DNA of 32,057 nt, taken from Myroides sp. 1354. Its GTDB lineage: Bacteria > Bacteroidota > Bacteroidia > Flavobacteriales > Flavobacteriaceae. The stretch lies in the NCBI RefSeq assembly GCF_030324495.1, contig NZ_JACAGN010000018.1, forward strand, positions 1 to 32,057, read 5' to 3'. Below, piece after piece: positions 1 to 9,400 of the stretch (the first letter of the stretch is position 1; each line of letters starts with the position of its first letter). A program made the translations under genes and the position numbers. The notes beneath the pieces are model-generated. The model searched no databases. It was given only the letters and a program-made list of their open reading frames with translations, and was not told the DNA's origin.

Positions 1-707
1 ACAACAAACGTATATGAGTTCAAAAACTCAAACGGAGATGTAATTGGAGAAATTGACGCTAATGCCAATGCAATTACATACAACGATAACTCAACGAACT
101 TAGGCGTTACAAACGTACAAGGAGCGATTGAGAAGTTGTTAGAGAAAATCACAACAGTAGAAGGTACAAAAGGAGATTTAACAGTAGCAGGTGGATTAGC
201 ATTCACAGGCACTTCAACTGGAACAGATAAATTATTGGCTGATGCTGGAATTGAAATTGCTGATAAAGGAGTAACGGCTGAGAAATTAGATGGAGGAAAA
301 GGATTAGATGGACGTGTAGGTGTTGCAGATGCAGATGGAAATATAACGTATCAATTGCTTGATACAGTAGTAAAAGCAAATGAAACAGTGACTTTACTAG
401 TTGCAAATGCAAATGGAACATACACCTATTATAATGAAAATCAAATTGGTGCGGATGGTCAACCTTTAACAGGTGCAACTGGAGTAACCATTGATCCAAA
501 AGAGGTGTCTGTAGCTTTAAACACTACAACAAACGTATATGAGTTCAAAAACTCAAACGGAGATGTAATTGGAGAGATTGACGCTAATGCCAATGCAATT
601 ACGTACAACGATAACTCAACAAACTTAGGCGTTACAAACGTACAAGGAGCGATTGAGAAATTGTTAGAGAAAATTACAACGGTTGAAGGAACAAAAGGAG
701 ATTTAAC
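1..707 (+). repeat. 525-bp-period direct repeat inside the fibre gene
   Basis: Bases 1-182 and 526-707 are nearly identical, at an offset of exactly 525 bp (175 codons), with only scattered, mostly silent, third-position changes. After this the copies diverge (LTVAGG versus LTSSSI). Because the window begins inside the first copy, there may be more copies upstream. Confidence 0.85.
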
Positions 708-1800
708 TTCTTCTTCAATTTATGTTGACGGTGGAGCAGCGGCTTTATTGAAAGATGCGAAATTAGACCTTAAAGGGGGGTCTGCAGATGGACAAGTATT
801 AGTTACAGTAACGAAAGATGTTGTAGTAGGACAGAATCCAGATGGTTCCGATATCGTAGAAAATCGCAAAGTAACAGAATGGCAAGATCCAAAAGAGGTT
901 GTTTCTGCTACAGTAACAGCGAAGAATGGTATTAATGTAGTCAATGACACAGCTGGAAACAGCGAGTTTAGATTAGGAGGTGCTTTAGATGCAGCAACCG
1001 TAATCACAACAACTACAACCAATACATTAGCAATTGAAGGATTAGACCATGTAACGACTAATCCAACAGCGAATAACTTAGTAATTGCAGATGCAGCAGG
1101 GGTATTAAAACAAACGTCTGCGAAAAACATGATCGAAGATGTAATTACGCAAGGTGATCTAGAGGCTAAAAAGCTAAAAGGGGTAGGAATTACCGTTACA
1201 GCTGGTGAAAACGCTGGAACAAATCTGAATACTGAAGTAGCGAGTTCCTTATTAAAAGACGTGACTTTAGGTATTGCAGACAAAGCAGTAACAGCAGGTA
1301 AATTAGACGCAGGAACAAGTACATCCGATGCACCAAGAGTGGGAATTGCAGATCAAGATGGAAACGTAACCTACCAAGATTTACAAACGGTGGTTCAAGC
1401 AGAACAAAAAACAGTGGTGCTAGAGGATGGTATCAATACGAAAGTATCAAGCCGTGTAGATGCAGCGAATCCAAATGAAACGATTTGGAAAGTAGATGTG
1501 GCAAATGCTGTAAAAACAGTAGCAACCGCAACCGCATTAGTAGCAGCAGACGCCGTAGTATTGGTTGATGCAAATACTGCACCAACAGAAGGTATTGTGA
1601 TTACACTACCAACAGCAGATCAAAATAACAAAGGAAAAAAATACACCATTAAAAAACTAGACACGAACGAAGACGGTTATGTAGTTGTTGAAGGAAACGT
1701 TGCAGGGTTAAACGGTAAAAAGCTAGAAACAGGCTTACCATACTCTGGATGGGACTTTGTATCAGATGGTACACAATGGCAAATCGTTAACAAATTTTAA
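1..1800 (+). CDS. Repeat-rich surface fibre-like protein, 5' end missing
   Basis: The reading frame is open from base 1, so this is the last ~599 residues of a larger protein whose start lies to the left. A 175-residue (525-bp) module recurs: residues 1-60 reappear almost unchanged at 176-235. Motifs such as TNVQGAIEKLLEKI resemble linkers of phage tail-fibre proteins, and a DxDGN(I/V)TYQ motif occurs twice. I see no Cys and few aromatics. A block beginning NGINVV, with LGGALDAATV and NTLAIEGL (near bases 925-1040), matches blocks in the next gene. The last ~60 residues (GW-x6-DGTQWQIV near the end) match the C-terminus of the next protein. It lies 26 bp before the next gene in the same operon. 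It carries no recognisable T9SS C-terminal domain. Function as an extracellular fibre or adhesin subunit is inferred from composition and neighbours. Confidence 0.75.
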   Translation, partial: TTNVYEFKNSNGDVIGEIDANANAITYNDNSTNLGVTNVQGAIEKLLEKITTVEGTKGDLTVAGGLAFTGTSTGTDKLLADAGIEIADKGVTAEKLDGGKGLDGRVGVADADGNITYQLLDTVVKANETVTLLVANANGTYTYYNENQIGADGQPLTGATGVTIDPKEVSVALNTTTNVYEFKNSNGDVIGEIDANANAITYNDNSTNLGVTNVQGAIEKLLEKITTVEGTKGDLTSSSIYVDGGAAALLKDAKLDLKGGSADGQVLVTVTKDVVVGQNPDGSDIVENRKVTEWQDPKEVVSATVTAKNGINVVNDTAGNSEFRLGGALDAATVITTTTTNTLAIEGLDHVTTNPTANNLVIADAAGVLKQTSAKNMIEDVITQGDLEAKKLKGVGITVTAGENAGTNLNTEVASSLLKDVTLGIADKAVTAGKLDAGTSTSDAPRVGIADQDGNVTYQDLQTVVQAEQKTVVLEDGINTKVSSRVDAANPNETIWKVDVANAVKTVATATALVAADAVVLVDANTAPTEGIVITLPTADQNNKGKKYTIKKLDTNEDGYVVVEGNVAGLNGKKLETGLPYSGWDFVSDGTQWQIVNKF

Positions 1801-1826
1801 TCACCTTACTTAATCAGAAATTTATC

Positions 1827-4307
1827 ATGAAAAAAATTATATTATCAGCAGCAGTAGCTTTTACAGTATTAACAACAACAAACGTTGTAGCTCAGCAAGG
1901 ATTTGGAACAAATACACCGGATCGTTCAGCTGCTGTAGATATCGTGTCTAGCAAAAGAGGTTTATTGATTCCTAGAATTGACATTCCTAATTTAGACCAA
2001 GCAGCACCAGTTGCAAATCCAGCAAATGCCTTAATGGTGTATAATACAGGATCAACAACGGCAGCTGGTTTTTACTACTGGGATGCAACTTATAATAATA
2101 ATGCAGGTAGATGGGTGCGTTTCGTATCGTCTAACTCAGGAAGTGCAGTAACGGTTTCAGCAGGAACAAATGTTACTGTTAAACCAACAACAGACGGACG
2201 TGATACAGATTACAACGTAAGTGTATTAGGAGGTGCTGAAGCAGGACAAGTATTAGTTACGAAAATTGAAGTAGTAAATGGTGAAACTATTCACACTACA
2301 GAATGGGTTAACCCACAAGAGTTTATCAACGGATTTGTAGAAGGTGTAAATGGTATCACATCTACAATCGTTGGAAATAAGGTACAAGTTGGTTTAGGTG
2401 GAGCTTTAGGTAAAGCAACAACAATTGAAACAACAGCTGGAGATAAAGGAAATACTTTAGCAATTACTGGTTTAGAGGAATTAGTAGGTCAAGGAGCTAC
2501 AACAGGGACTAAATTTGATGCAGACGAACACGATATCGTTGTAATGGGTGCAGATGGAATCTTAAAAAAGGTGAATGCTAAAGCTTTAATGGAAGATGCT
2601 ATCGATGGTGGAGTAAACGGAAAAGCGTTGACATCTGGTTCAATTACAATTGGAGCAAATGGAGCTACATCACTTTTAAAAGAGGTGAATATTGAAATTA
2701 CGCCTGGTGGAACAGATGGAATGGTAATGGTTACTGGAACAGATGCAGATGGTAATAAAATTACAGAATGGAAGGCTCCAAGTGAACTTGGAAATACAAC
2801 AACGGCTTCTAACGGTTTAACAAAAACAGGTAATGATATCGCTTTAGGTGGTGCTTTAAGTGGAGCTACTACAATTACAACAGATGAAACAAATACATTG
2901 GCATTAGACGGTTTGAAAGAGCAAGATAAAGCAGGTGTAGCTGGTAAAAATGTAGTTCTTGCTGATTCAAAAGGAGTATTAAGCGAAACAACGCCTGCCA
3001 ATTTAATTGGTCAAGCAATTGAAGATGGTGGAATTGACGCTAAAACATTAAAAGGAGATGGAATTACGGTAACTGCAGGTTCAACTGTAGGTACATCATT
3101 AGAAGTAGCAAGTGCTTTATTGAAAGATGTGACTTTAGGTATTGCGAATGGAGCAGTAACAAATGAAAAAATTGATGCAGCTGCGGTAACAGCAGATAAA
3201 ATGGCATCTAAAGATACAGCAAATGGTGGAAATGCTCAACTTGGACAAGTACCAGTTGCTGATGGAAATGGTGGAGTAACGTATCAAAACGTTTCTTCTG
3301 CAATCGGTCAAGATTTAACTACAGATGGGAAAATCGTTATTGGTACAAATGAAGAGTCTTCATTAGCAGATGCAGTACTAGTAGCTACGCATTTAAGTAT
3401 TAAAGAAGGAAGTATTACAACAGTTGAAATCGCAGACGGAACAATTGCAAATGTTGATTTAGGAAGTCAAGTGGTTTCTGCTGATAAAATGACATCAAAT
3501 ACTACAGCAAATGGAACAGCTACTCCAGCAGATAAAGGACAAATTCCAGTAGCAGATGGAAATGGTGGAGTTACATACCAACAAATAACAGGAGAGATAT
3601 TAAACGGTAAAGAATTAAAATCAACTTCTATTAAAGTAACTGGTGGAGAAAAAGCTTTATTAGACGAAACTACAATTGAAATTGCAGGAGGTACTGCTGC
3701 AGGACAAGTATTAGTTACAAAAGAAGTAACAGTGGGTGGTACTACTACCTATGTTACTGAATGGGTAACTCCAGAAAGTTTAGGAAACACGGTAACAGCT
3801 TCAAACGGTTTAACAAAAACGGGGAACGATATCACTTTAGGTGGTGCAATTGAAACACCAACAACATTGGCGATTGACAACACAAAAGGTTCTTTAGCGA
3901 TCACTGGATTGGGAACTGCTGCAAAAGATCAAACAAATAAAACAGTTGTTGTTCAGGCAGATGGAAAATTAGCTACGATTGATACAGCGGCTGGAAACGT
4001 GACAATCAACCAAGGTGGAGATGTAAACGTTACAGATAATTCAGTAGTAAACAATTACCACCCTTCAATGAGTGAAATCGTAATTGAAGTGACATTAGGT
4101 ACTACAGATACAAACTTAAGTTTACCAGCTGTAAACGGAACAGAAGGACAAACCATCAGTGTGAAAATCGCAAATCTAAACGAAAATCACGCGGGGTATT
4201 TGAATATCAAATCAGGAAATGAAGTATTAGCGTATGGAGCAATGCCTCACCAAGGATGGATTATCAAATCGAATGGAACGAAATGGATCGTTGTAGGTCG
4301 TAACTAA
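1827..4307 (+). CDS. Secreted fibre-like repeat protein (tail-fibre-like N-terminus)
   Basis: This 826-residue protein starts with a signal peptide (MKKIILSAAVAFTVL...VVAQ, cleavage near residue 22). A short conserved block follows, QQGFGTNTPDRSAAVDI then SSKRGLLIPR; I recognise this as the VGIGT-P-SA-LDI-S-KG-L-PR type of N-terminus common in secreted tail-fibre-like proteins of Bacteroidota. The body is low-complexity Thr/Gly/Ala/Val sequence without Cys. A GLTKTGNDI-LGGA-type block occurs near residues 173, 328 and 657, and a VADGNGGVTYQ motif occurs twice. The last ~60 residues contain GWIIKSNGTKWIVV, like the preceding protein. It is flanked by paralogues at 26 bp and 19 bp. No T9SS C-terminal domain is visible. 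Likely a surface fibre subunit; the binding target is unknown. Confidence 0.75.
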   Translation: MKKIILSAAVAFTVLTTTNVVAQQGFGTNTPDRSAAVDIVSSKRGLLIPRIDIPNLDQAAPVANPANALMVYNTGSTTAAGFYYWDATYNNNAGRWVRFVSSNSGSAVTVSAGTNVTVKPTTDGRDTDYNVSVLGGAEAGQVLVTKIEVVNGETIHTTEWVNPQEFINGFVEGVNGITSTIVGNKVQVGLGGALGKATTIETTAGDKGNTLAITGLEELVGQGATTGTKFDADEHDIVVMGADGILKKVNAKALMEDAIDGGVNGKALTSGSITIGANGATSLLKEVNIEITPGGTDGMVMVTGTDADGNKITEWKAPSELGNTTTASNGLTKTGNDIALGGALSGATTITTDETNTLALDGLKEQDKAGVAGKNVVLADSKGVLSETTPANLIGQAIEDGGIDAKTLKGDGITVTAGSTVGTSLEVASALLKDVTLGIANGAVTNEKIDAAAVTADKMASKDTANGGNAQLGQVPVADGNGGVTYQNVSSAIGQDLTTDGKIVIGTNEESSLADAVLVATHLSIKEGSITTVEIADGTIANVDLGSQVVSADKMTSNTTANGTATPADKGQIPVADGNGGVTYQQITGEILNGKELKSTSIKVTGGEKALLDETTIEIAGGTAAGQVLVTKEVTVGGTTTYVTEWVTPESLGNTVTASNGLTKTGNDITLGGAIETPTTLAIDNTKGSLAITGLGTAAKDQTNKTVVVQADGKLATIDTAAGNVTINQGGDVNVTDNSVVNNYHPSMSEIVIEVTLGTTDTNLSLPAVNGTEGQTISVKIANLNENHAGYLNIKSGNEVLAYGAMPHQGWIIKSNGTKWIVVGRN

Positions 4308-4326
4308 CAAAAAACAAAAAACAAAG

Positions 4327-6375
4327 ATGAAAAAAAGATACATTGGATTTGCAGGACTTGGTTTAGTATTGGCATTAGGTACGCAACAAGTTCACGCACA
4401 ACAAGGTTTCGGTACAGATAAACCAGCAAAATCAGCAGCGGTAGACATACAATCCTCAAAAAGAGGATTGTTGATTCCGCGTGTGGATTTAGTGGCAACA
4501 ACAAATGGAACAACGCCTATTAATAATCCTGAAAAATCGTTAATGGTGTATAACCAAGCAACGACGGCTAAAGATCCAGCTACAGCTACAGTTACAGACG
4601 TAACTCCTGGATATTACTATTGGGATGGAGCAAAATGGGTACGTTTTGCTCAACAAGGGGATATTACAGCTATTCAATTAGATGGTGACGTAACAGGACC
4701 AACGAATGCTACAGTAGTTGGAGCAATTCAAGGGGTTGAAGTATCGAATGTAAATCCAACGGCAAATCAAGTGTTAACGTTCGATGCAACGGAAGGTAAA
4801 TGGAAACCAGTTAGCTTAACAGAAACAAACCTGACAAGTTCGAAAGGAATTACAGGAACTGGAATTACAGTAGGTGGAGAAACAAATGGAGCAAATTCAA
4901 CGTTGAAAAACGTAACATTGGCTATTACACCTGGTGATGCAAATTACGTTATGGTTACCAATGCAACGGGAGACGGAACAACTTGGGTACCTCAATCAAC
5001 AATTGCGCCTGCAACTACACATACGATAGTAAAAGATGCAACAGGAAATACAATTACTTCTACTGTAAATGGAGAAGAAGCTTCTGTAAATCTTGTGGAT
5101 AAGGTAACAAACACCATTACAGGAACGACAATTCAAACTACAGTAAATGGTGTTATTTCAGATTCAGTGGATTTAAAAGATGCCATTCAAGCAGGACAAA
5201 AAATCACAACAGTTGTAGATGGTTTAAATACAACCGTTACTTCTTCTGTAAACCCTACAGGAAGTAATACAACTGAATACAAAGTAAATGTTTCGAATGA
5301 CGCAATTCAAGATGCGCAGAAAACATCTTCTGTAGTAGCAAAAGACAATAAAGTGTCTGTAACATCGGGTATTACTGGAAATAATACACAATATACAGTA
5401 GGCGTAGAACAAGGAAACTTAGATTTAGGTCAAATCGGAGGTTCATTAAACCCAGTGCAAATTGCTCCAGGTGCAGAAGGTCAAGTATTGACAACAGTAG
5501 ACAAAGGAGGGGATCTTACTACATCATGGGAAACGCCTGCAGCTCATGAGAATATTTATACGCATGATGGTACGTTAGTTAGTACAGAAGCGAACTTCTA
5601 TAAGCGAACAGTAGATTTCGGTACATTCAATAGTTTGATGTTTAAAAGTGGAAATCAAAGCCACGATTTTACTTATGATGCTACGCATACAGGGTTAAAT
5701 CTACGTGGAAATAATACGGCTTCTATTGGATTATTGAGCGAAGGATCAAATTTGATATTTGAGCATACAAAAGATGAATCTTTAATCCATTCAAATGCTG
5801 ATAACGGAATAAAAATAGTTGCTGAAAACACAAAAGACATCAGTTTTGGTACTTCAGGGCGTACGGACAATAATGACAACGTTGTTTTCCAAGGAAACGG
5901 TGGAGTAAAGGTGGTAAACATCAACAAACCAGCGTTCAAAGGAGCAGCAACAGATAAAGTAGTAGTAGCGGATGCTGATGGGGTATTAAAAACAGTAGAG
6001 CGCAAGAAAGTGGCTCCTCAGTTTTTCTATATGCCAGCGGTGATTTTCAATACAAAAACTACAGGAACAAATCTAAAAAGAGATTTATACCAAGATTATG
6101 TGAATCAATTCACTACAACTAGAGGTACAGCCTATAATATTGCCCATGGAGCAGCAGGAGGAAGTCTTCCGTATGATGGTGGAGTAATTGGAAGTACAAA
6201 TGCACCAGCGATTATGGATGTATTTGGTAAAAGAGAATTACATTACTATGTTACCTATTACGATAAAAATGTATTCGCTAATATAAGCATTGATGAAGAT
6301 GGGGTATTGAAATACGATATCATCGGAACAGCAACACCAGCTTCGTATATGAATATCGTTTTTGTAATCAAGTAA
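4327..6375 (+). CDS. Secreted fibre-like protein with a different C-terminal domain
   Basis: This 682-residue third paralogue has a signal peptide (MKKRYIGFAGLGLVLALG...VHAQ) followed by the same block as the previous protein: QQGFGTDKPAKSAAVDI and SSKRGLLIPRVD. Residues ~90-400 are Thr/Val/Asn-rich repeats, including NAVSS-like and TTVVDGLNTTVTSSV-type strands. Residues ~400-560 are less repetitive (from ENIYTHDGTLV). Its last ~115 residues (from APQFFYMPAVIFNT through NISIDEDGVLKYDI to YMNIVFVIK) differ from its two neighbours. I recognise this ending as a C-terminal domain of other flavobacterial fibre-like proteins, without a known function. It has no Cys and no T9SS C-terminal domain. 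It may cap or tip a fibre, which is inference. Confidence 0.72.
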   Translation: MKKRYIGFAGLGLVLALGTQQVHAQQGFGTDKPAKSAAVDIQSSKRGLLIPRVDLVATTNGTTPINNPEKSLMVYNQATTAKDPATATVTDVTPGYYYWDGAKWVRFAQQGDITAIQLDGDVTGPTNATVVGAIQGVEVSNVNPTANQVLTFDATEGKWKPVSLTETNLTSSKGITGTGITVGGETNGANSTLKNVTLAITPGDANYVMVTNATGDGTTWVPQSTIAPATTHTIVKDATGNTITSTVNGEEASVNLVDKVTNTITGTTIQTTVNGVISDSVDLKDAIQAGQKITTVVDGLNTTVTSSVNPTGSNTTEYKVNVSNDAIQDAQKTSSVVAKDNKVSVTSGITGNNTQYTVGVEQGNLDLGQIGGSLNPVQIAPGAEGQVLTTVDKGGDLTTSWETPAAHENIYTHDGTLVSTEANFYKRTVDFGTFNSLMFKSGNQSHDFTYDATHTGLNLRGNNTASIGLLSEGSNLIFEHTKDESLIHSNADNGIKIVAENTKDISFGTSGRTDNNDNVVFQGNGGVKVVNINKPAFKGAATDKVVVADADGVLKTVERKKVAPQFFYMPAVIFNTKTTGTNLKRDLYQDYVNQFTTTRGTAYNIAHGAAGGSLPYDGGVIGSTNAPAIMDVFGKRELHYYVTYYDKNVFANISIDEDGVLKYDIIGTATPASYMNIVFVIK

Positions 6376-6392
6376 CGAATCATAATGTAGGC

Positions 6393-6416
6393 ATTTTGAA
6401 ACAATAGTTTCAAAAT
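6393..6416 (+). promoter_or_regulatory. Perfect 10-bp hairpin inside the operon
   Basis: ATTTTGAAAC and GTTTCAAAAT form a perfect 10-bp stem around an AATA loop. It lies in the 71-bp gap between the third fibre gene and the 1434-residue gene. No T-run follows, so it is unlikely to be a normal terminator. It may mark an mRNA processing, stability or attenuation point that sets different levels of fibre subunits and downstream parts. Confidence 0.45.
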
Positions 6417-6446
6417 CTAAAATGAATTATAATTACGAATACAGCA

Positions 6447-9400
6447 ATGATATATACAATTATAAATAAAATAACAACAAAAGCTTTACTTACGCTAGTG
6501 CTAGTACTAGGCGTAAGTACAGCTGTGTTGGCAGATGGTTCTAGAAACTTATATCCGAGCGGAGCAAGTGGGCATCGTGCGCATTTGTTGGGAAGTGGAT
6601 ATACTTCGGAAGCAACTCCATTTCCGAACAAAGGAATTCACTATGTCTATGCGAAAGCAGGAGAAACTATTACCTTAGCTTCTTCTGCTCAGGGATATGG
6701 TTCTTCTAATAGCAGTAGATGGCCTAATAGGGAGCGTATCACATTGTATGGGCCTACAGGTAATAAAATTTCTTTATCTGCCTATACAGGAAGAGAAAAT
6801 AGTAATACTGTTTATGGAAATATTCCCGATCGCACAGCAGAATTAGCAGGACCAAGACTCACAGCAAGTGGTACTGGAGGATATAGACCTATTTATTATA
6901 CAGTTGAAACAGAAGGAATCTATCGCGTAGAATTTACGTCTCGATCTTCAACTGGTCAAGGAAGTGGTGTGTCTGCAAATAGTAACTGGTCACAGGGAGA
7001 TGATGCAGCTATTGTTGCTTGGGATATTTCGGTGATTAGCAACAATGTGTTTATTCCAGGACGTGTCTATGCAACTAACTTAAACCTATCAACAGGAAAT
7101 GATGCAGGATTGGGAAGTAATAAATATCATAACGTACGTTTTTACGGTTCTTTATATGCACGTACTATTGATGGATATACTTATAGAGTAACGCATAATG
7201 GAAGTAACGGAATCGTTTTTGCCTTTTTCGTAAATAACCTTGGGTTCTACGAAACTAAAAATGGACAGGTGGTTCCATTGTATAAAAGTTTAAACGATAC
7301 ACCGAATAATATTAGTGGTAAGGTACAAAATCCGAATACACCTGATGAGGGAGGACATGTTACACATAAAATGTTCTATGCGAAACCAGCTACAGATTTG
7401 CCTTTAAAAGCAAATGCCTCAATTGGAGTGTCAGATGGTAGTGGAAAAGAAAGACCTACTGCAACATCAACGTGGTTGAAGGCTAGTCCAGTGCGCCCTG
7501 ATTTGACTCAGGTAAAAGTAATTGGAGCAGAGGGTACACCAGGACGATTGGGACACAAAGGAGGAAGAATTGACTTTGTAGCCTCTATTGCAGGGCAGTA
7601 TCGAATTTTATTAGAAAGTACAAACGCGAATTTTGCTCCTCGTTTATTCGTAGGTCAAGCGGTTGAAGGTGATAACTCTATTTTATGGGATGGAAAAGAT
7701 GGTAATGGTCGAATCAGTGCTTTAGGTACTACTTTGCCTGTTCACGTTAAAGTAGTTTTACAAGGTGCTGAAGTGCACTTCCCATTCTTTGACGTAGAAT
7801 ATAATATAGGTGGTATTGCCATTGAACTTTTGGATACGAATAACTTAGATCGCGTAATTACCAATAAAGTATTTTGGGATGATAGTGGATTAACGCACGG
7901 AAGTGTAAGTGGTAATGCTTTTAATGGTTCTAAAGTAGATCCAATTAACAACAGTCACCTTAAAATGATCAATGGTGTTTTTAACACTGGAGAGAATAGT
8001 ACAACAAACGGACATGTATATGGTCTAAATTCAGCTGGAACTGGATGGGCAACTTGGGGAGATACAAAATCAATTGATACTTGGGCATTTATCCAAGGAG
8101 AAGAAAAACAAGTAGATGCTACAGTTGAAGTGATGGAAGCCGATTTATATACAACTTTGACTTATAAAGTAGGTGGAGTGGTAAATAAAGGAAGTGGAAA
8201 TAGAGGGGATGTTGTAGAATATACGATTGTAGCGGGTAACAAAGGACCTTCTAATATTATCGCTGATATTCCTAATGGTATTCACGGTGCACCGTTTAGC
8301 TTTACGGTTCCTCCAGGAGTAGATGTAACTAATCCAGGAAGTGTACGTGCAACGTTTACTTGTACAAATGGAACAGCTAGAGAATCAATTGCATTAACTT
8401 ATGATCCAGCAACGCGTACCTTCCGTTCAGAATTGCAAATTCCAAAAGATTGTACCGTTACCTATAAAGTAACTGGAAAATTAAACGGAATGACAGGATC
8501 TATGGTGGCAGAATCAACCATCATGAGACCAGCAGACGTTTCGGATCCAGATGCAACGAATGGGGATCCGAACATTAAACCAACGAATCCTCACTTTGAG
8601 TGTTACAACAACGACTCAGGGAATTTACCAGGTAGTAGTGGGTCAATTGGATGTAACAACATTCAAGAAGTGGTATTCATGGCGTTGGGCGAGTGTGTGG
8701 ATCAGATCTTGTATTTTGAAGATTTTGATCGAGGCTACTGGAATGTAAATTCAGGGAGAACTGATTGGATGAATAAAGCATCGATTAGCATTAACCCTAC
8801 TACAGGAGCTATTATGACTGATGGGAATGGAAGAGTAGTGAGACAAGGTCCAAGAGGTGGAGCAACAGCAACTTACCTATTTGCACCAGGGATGAACGAT
8901 AGCCGTTATGCTAGTGCAAACGGGTCACCACATAGTCAGACAATTTCTGTAGCGCGTATCAAAAACGGATATTATTCGGTAAACCCTCCAGGATATGTAC
9001 AAATGGGGATCCCAACTACGGACTCTTGGAGTGAAGGAATTTGGGTGCCCAATGCGCCAACCAATGATCCAACATTGCCAAACAGTAATTTCGATTGGAC
9101 ACCAGCTTGGGACAAAGTAAATTCGATTCGCGATATGTCTGGAGCGGTAAATGGTTCGGCTTTCTTAGTACGTGGAGCGAGTTCAGCAGCACAAAGTATT
9201 AAGCCATTCTATGAATTTGAAGTAAACGGAAGAATTGAAAAAGATAGAGTATATACCTTAGATATTTATTCGTATGTAACTTACCACGACAAAGATTATA
9301 TGTTGATGGATGTAGTGGATAAAATAACAGGACATATCTATGCGTCTGTACCTTTAAAATACCCAGGACCTGGTTTACCAGAAGGGGCTTCACCAGAAGG

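Noticed and set aside
720..1283. 187-residue minus-strand ORF inside the first fibre gene
   Set aside because: It is antisense to a repetitive, strongly coding + strand gene; its sequence has no domain and reflects Thr/Val/Ala codons read backwards. The same applies to the antisense ORFs at 2489-3001 and 5673-6005.
1..6375. Prophage tail-fibre genes
   Set aside because: The motifs are tail-fibre-like, but the second and third proteins have signal peptides, and no capsid, portal, terminase or integrase gene is present. The neighbours are T9SS genes.
6393..6416. Rho-independent terminator splitting the operon
   Set aside because: The stem is perfect, but no T-run follows, and downstream genes have no clear promoter; I list it as a regulatory hairpin instead.
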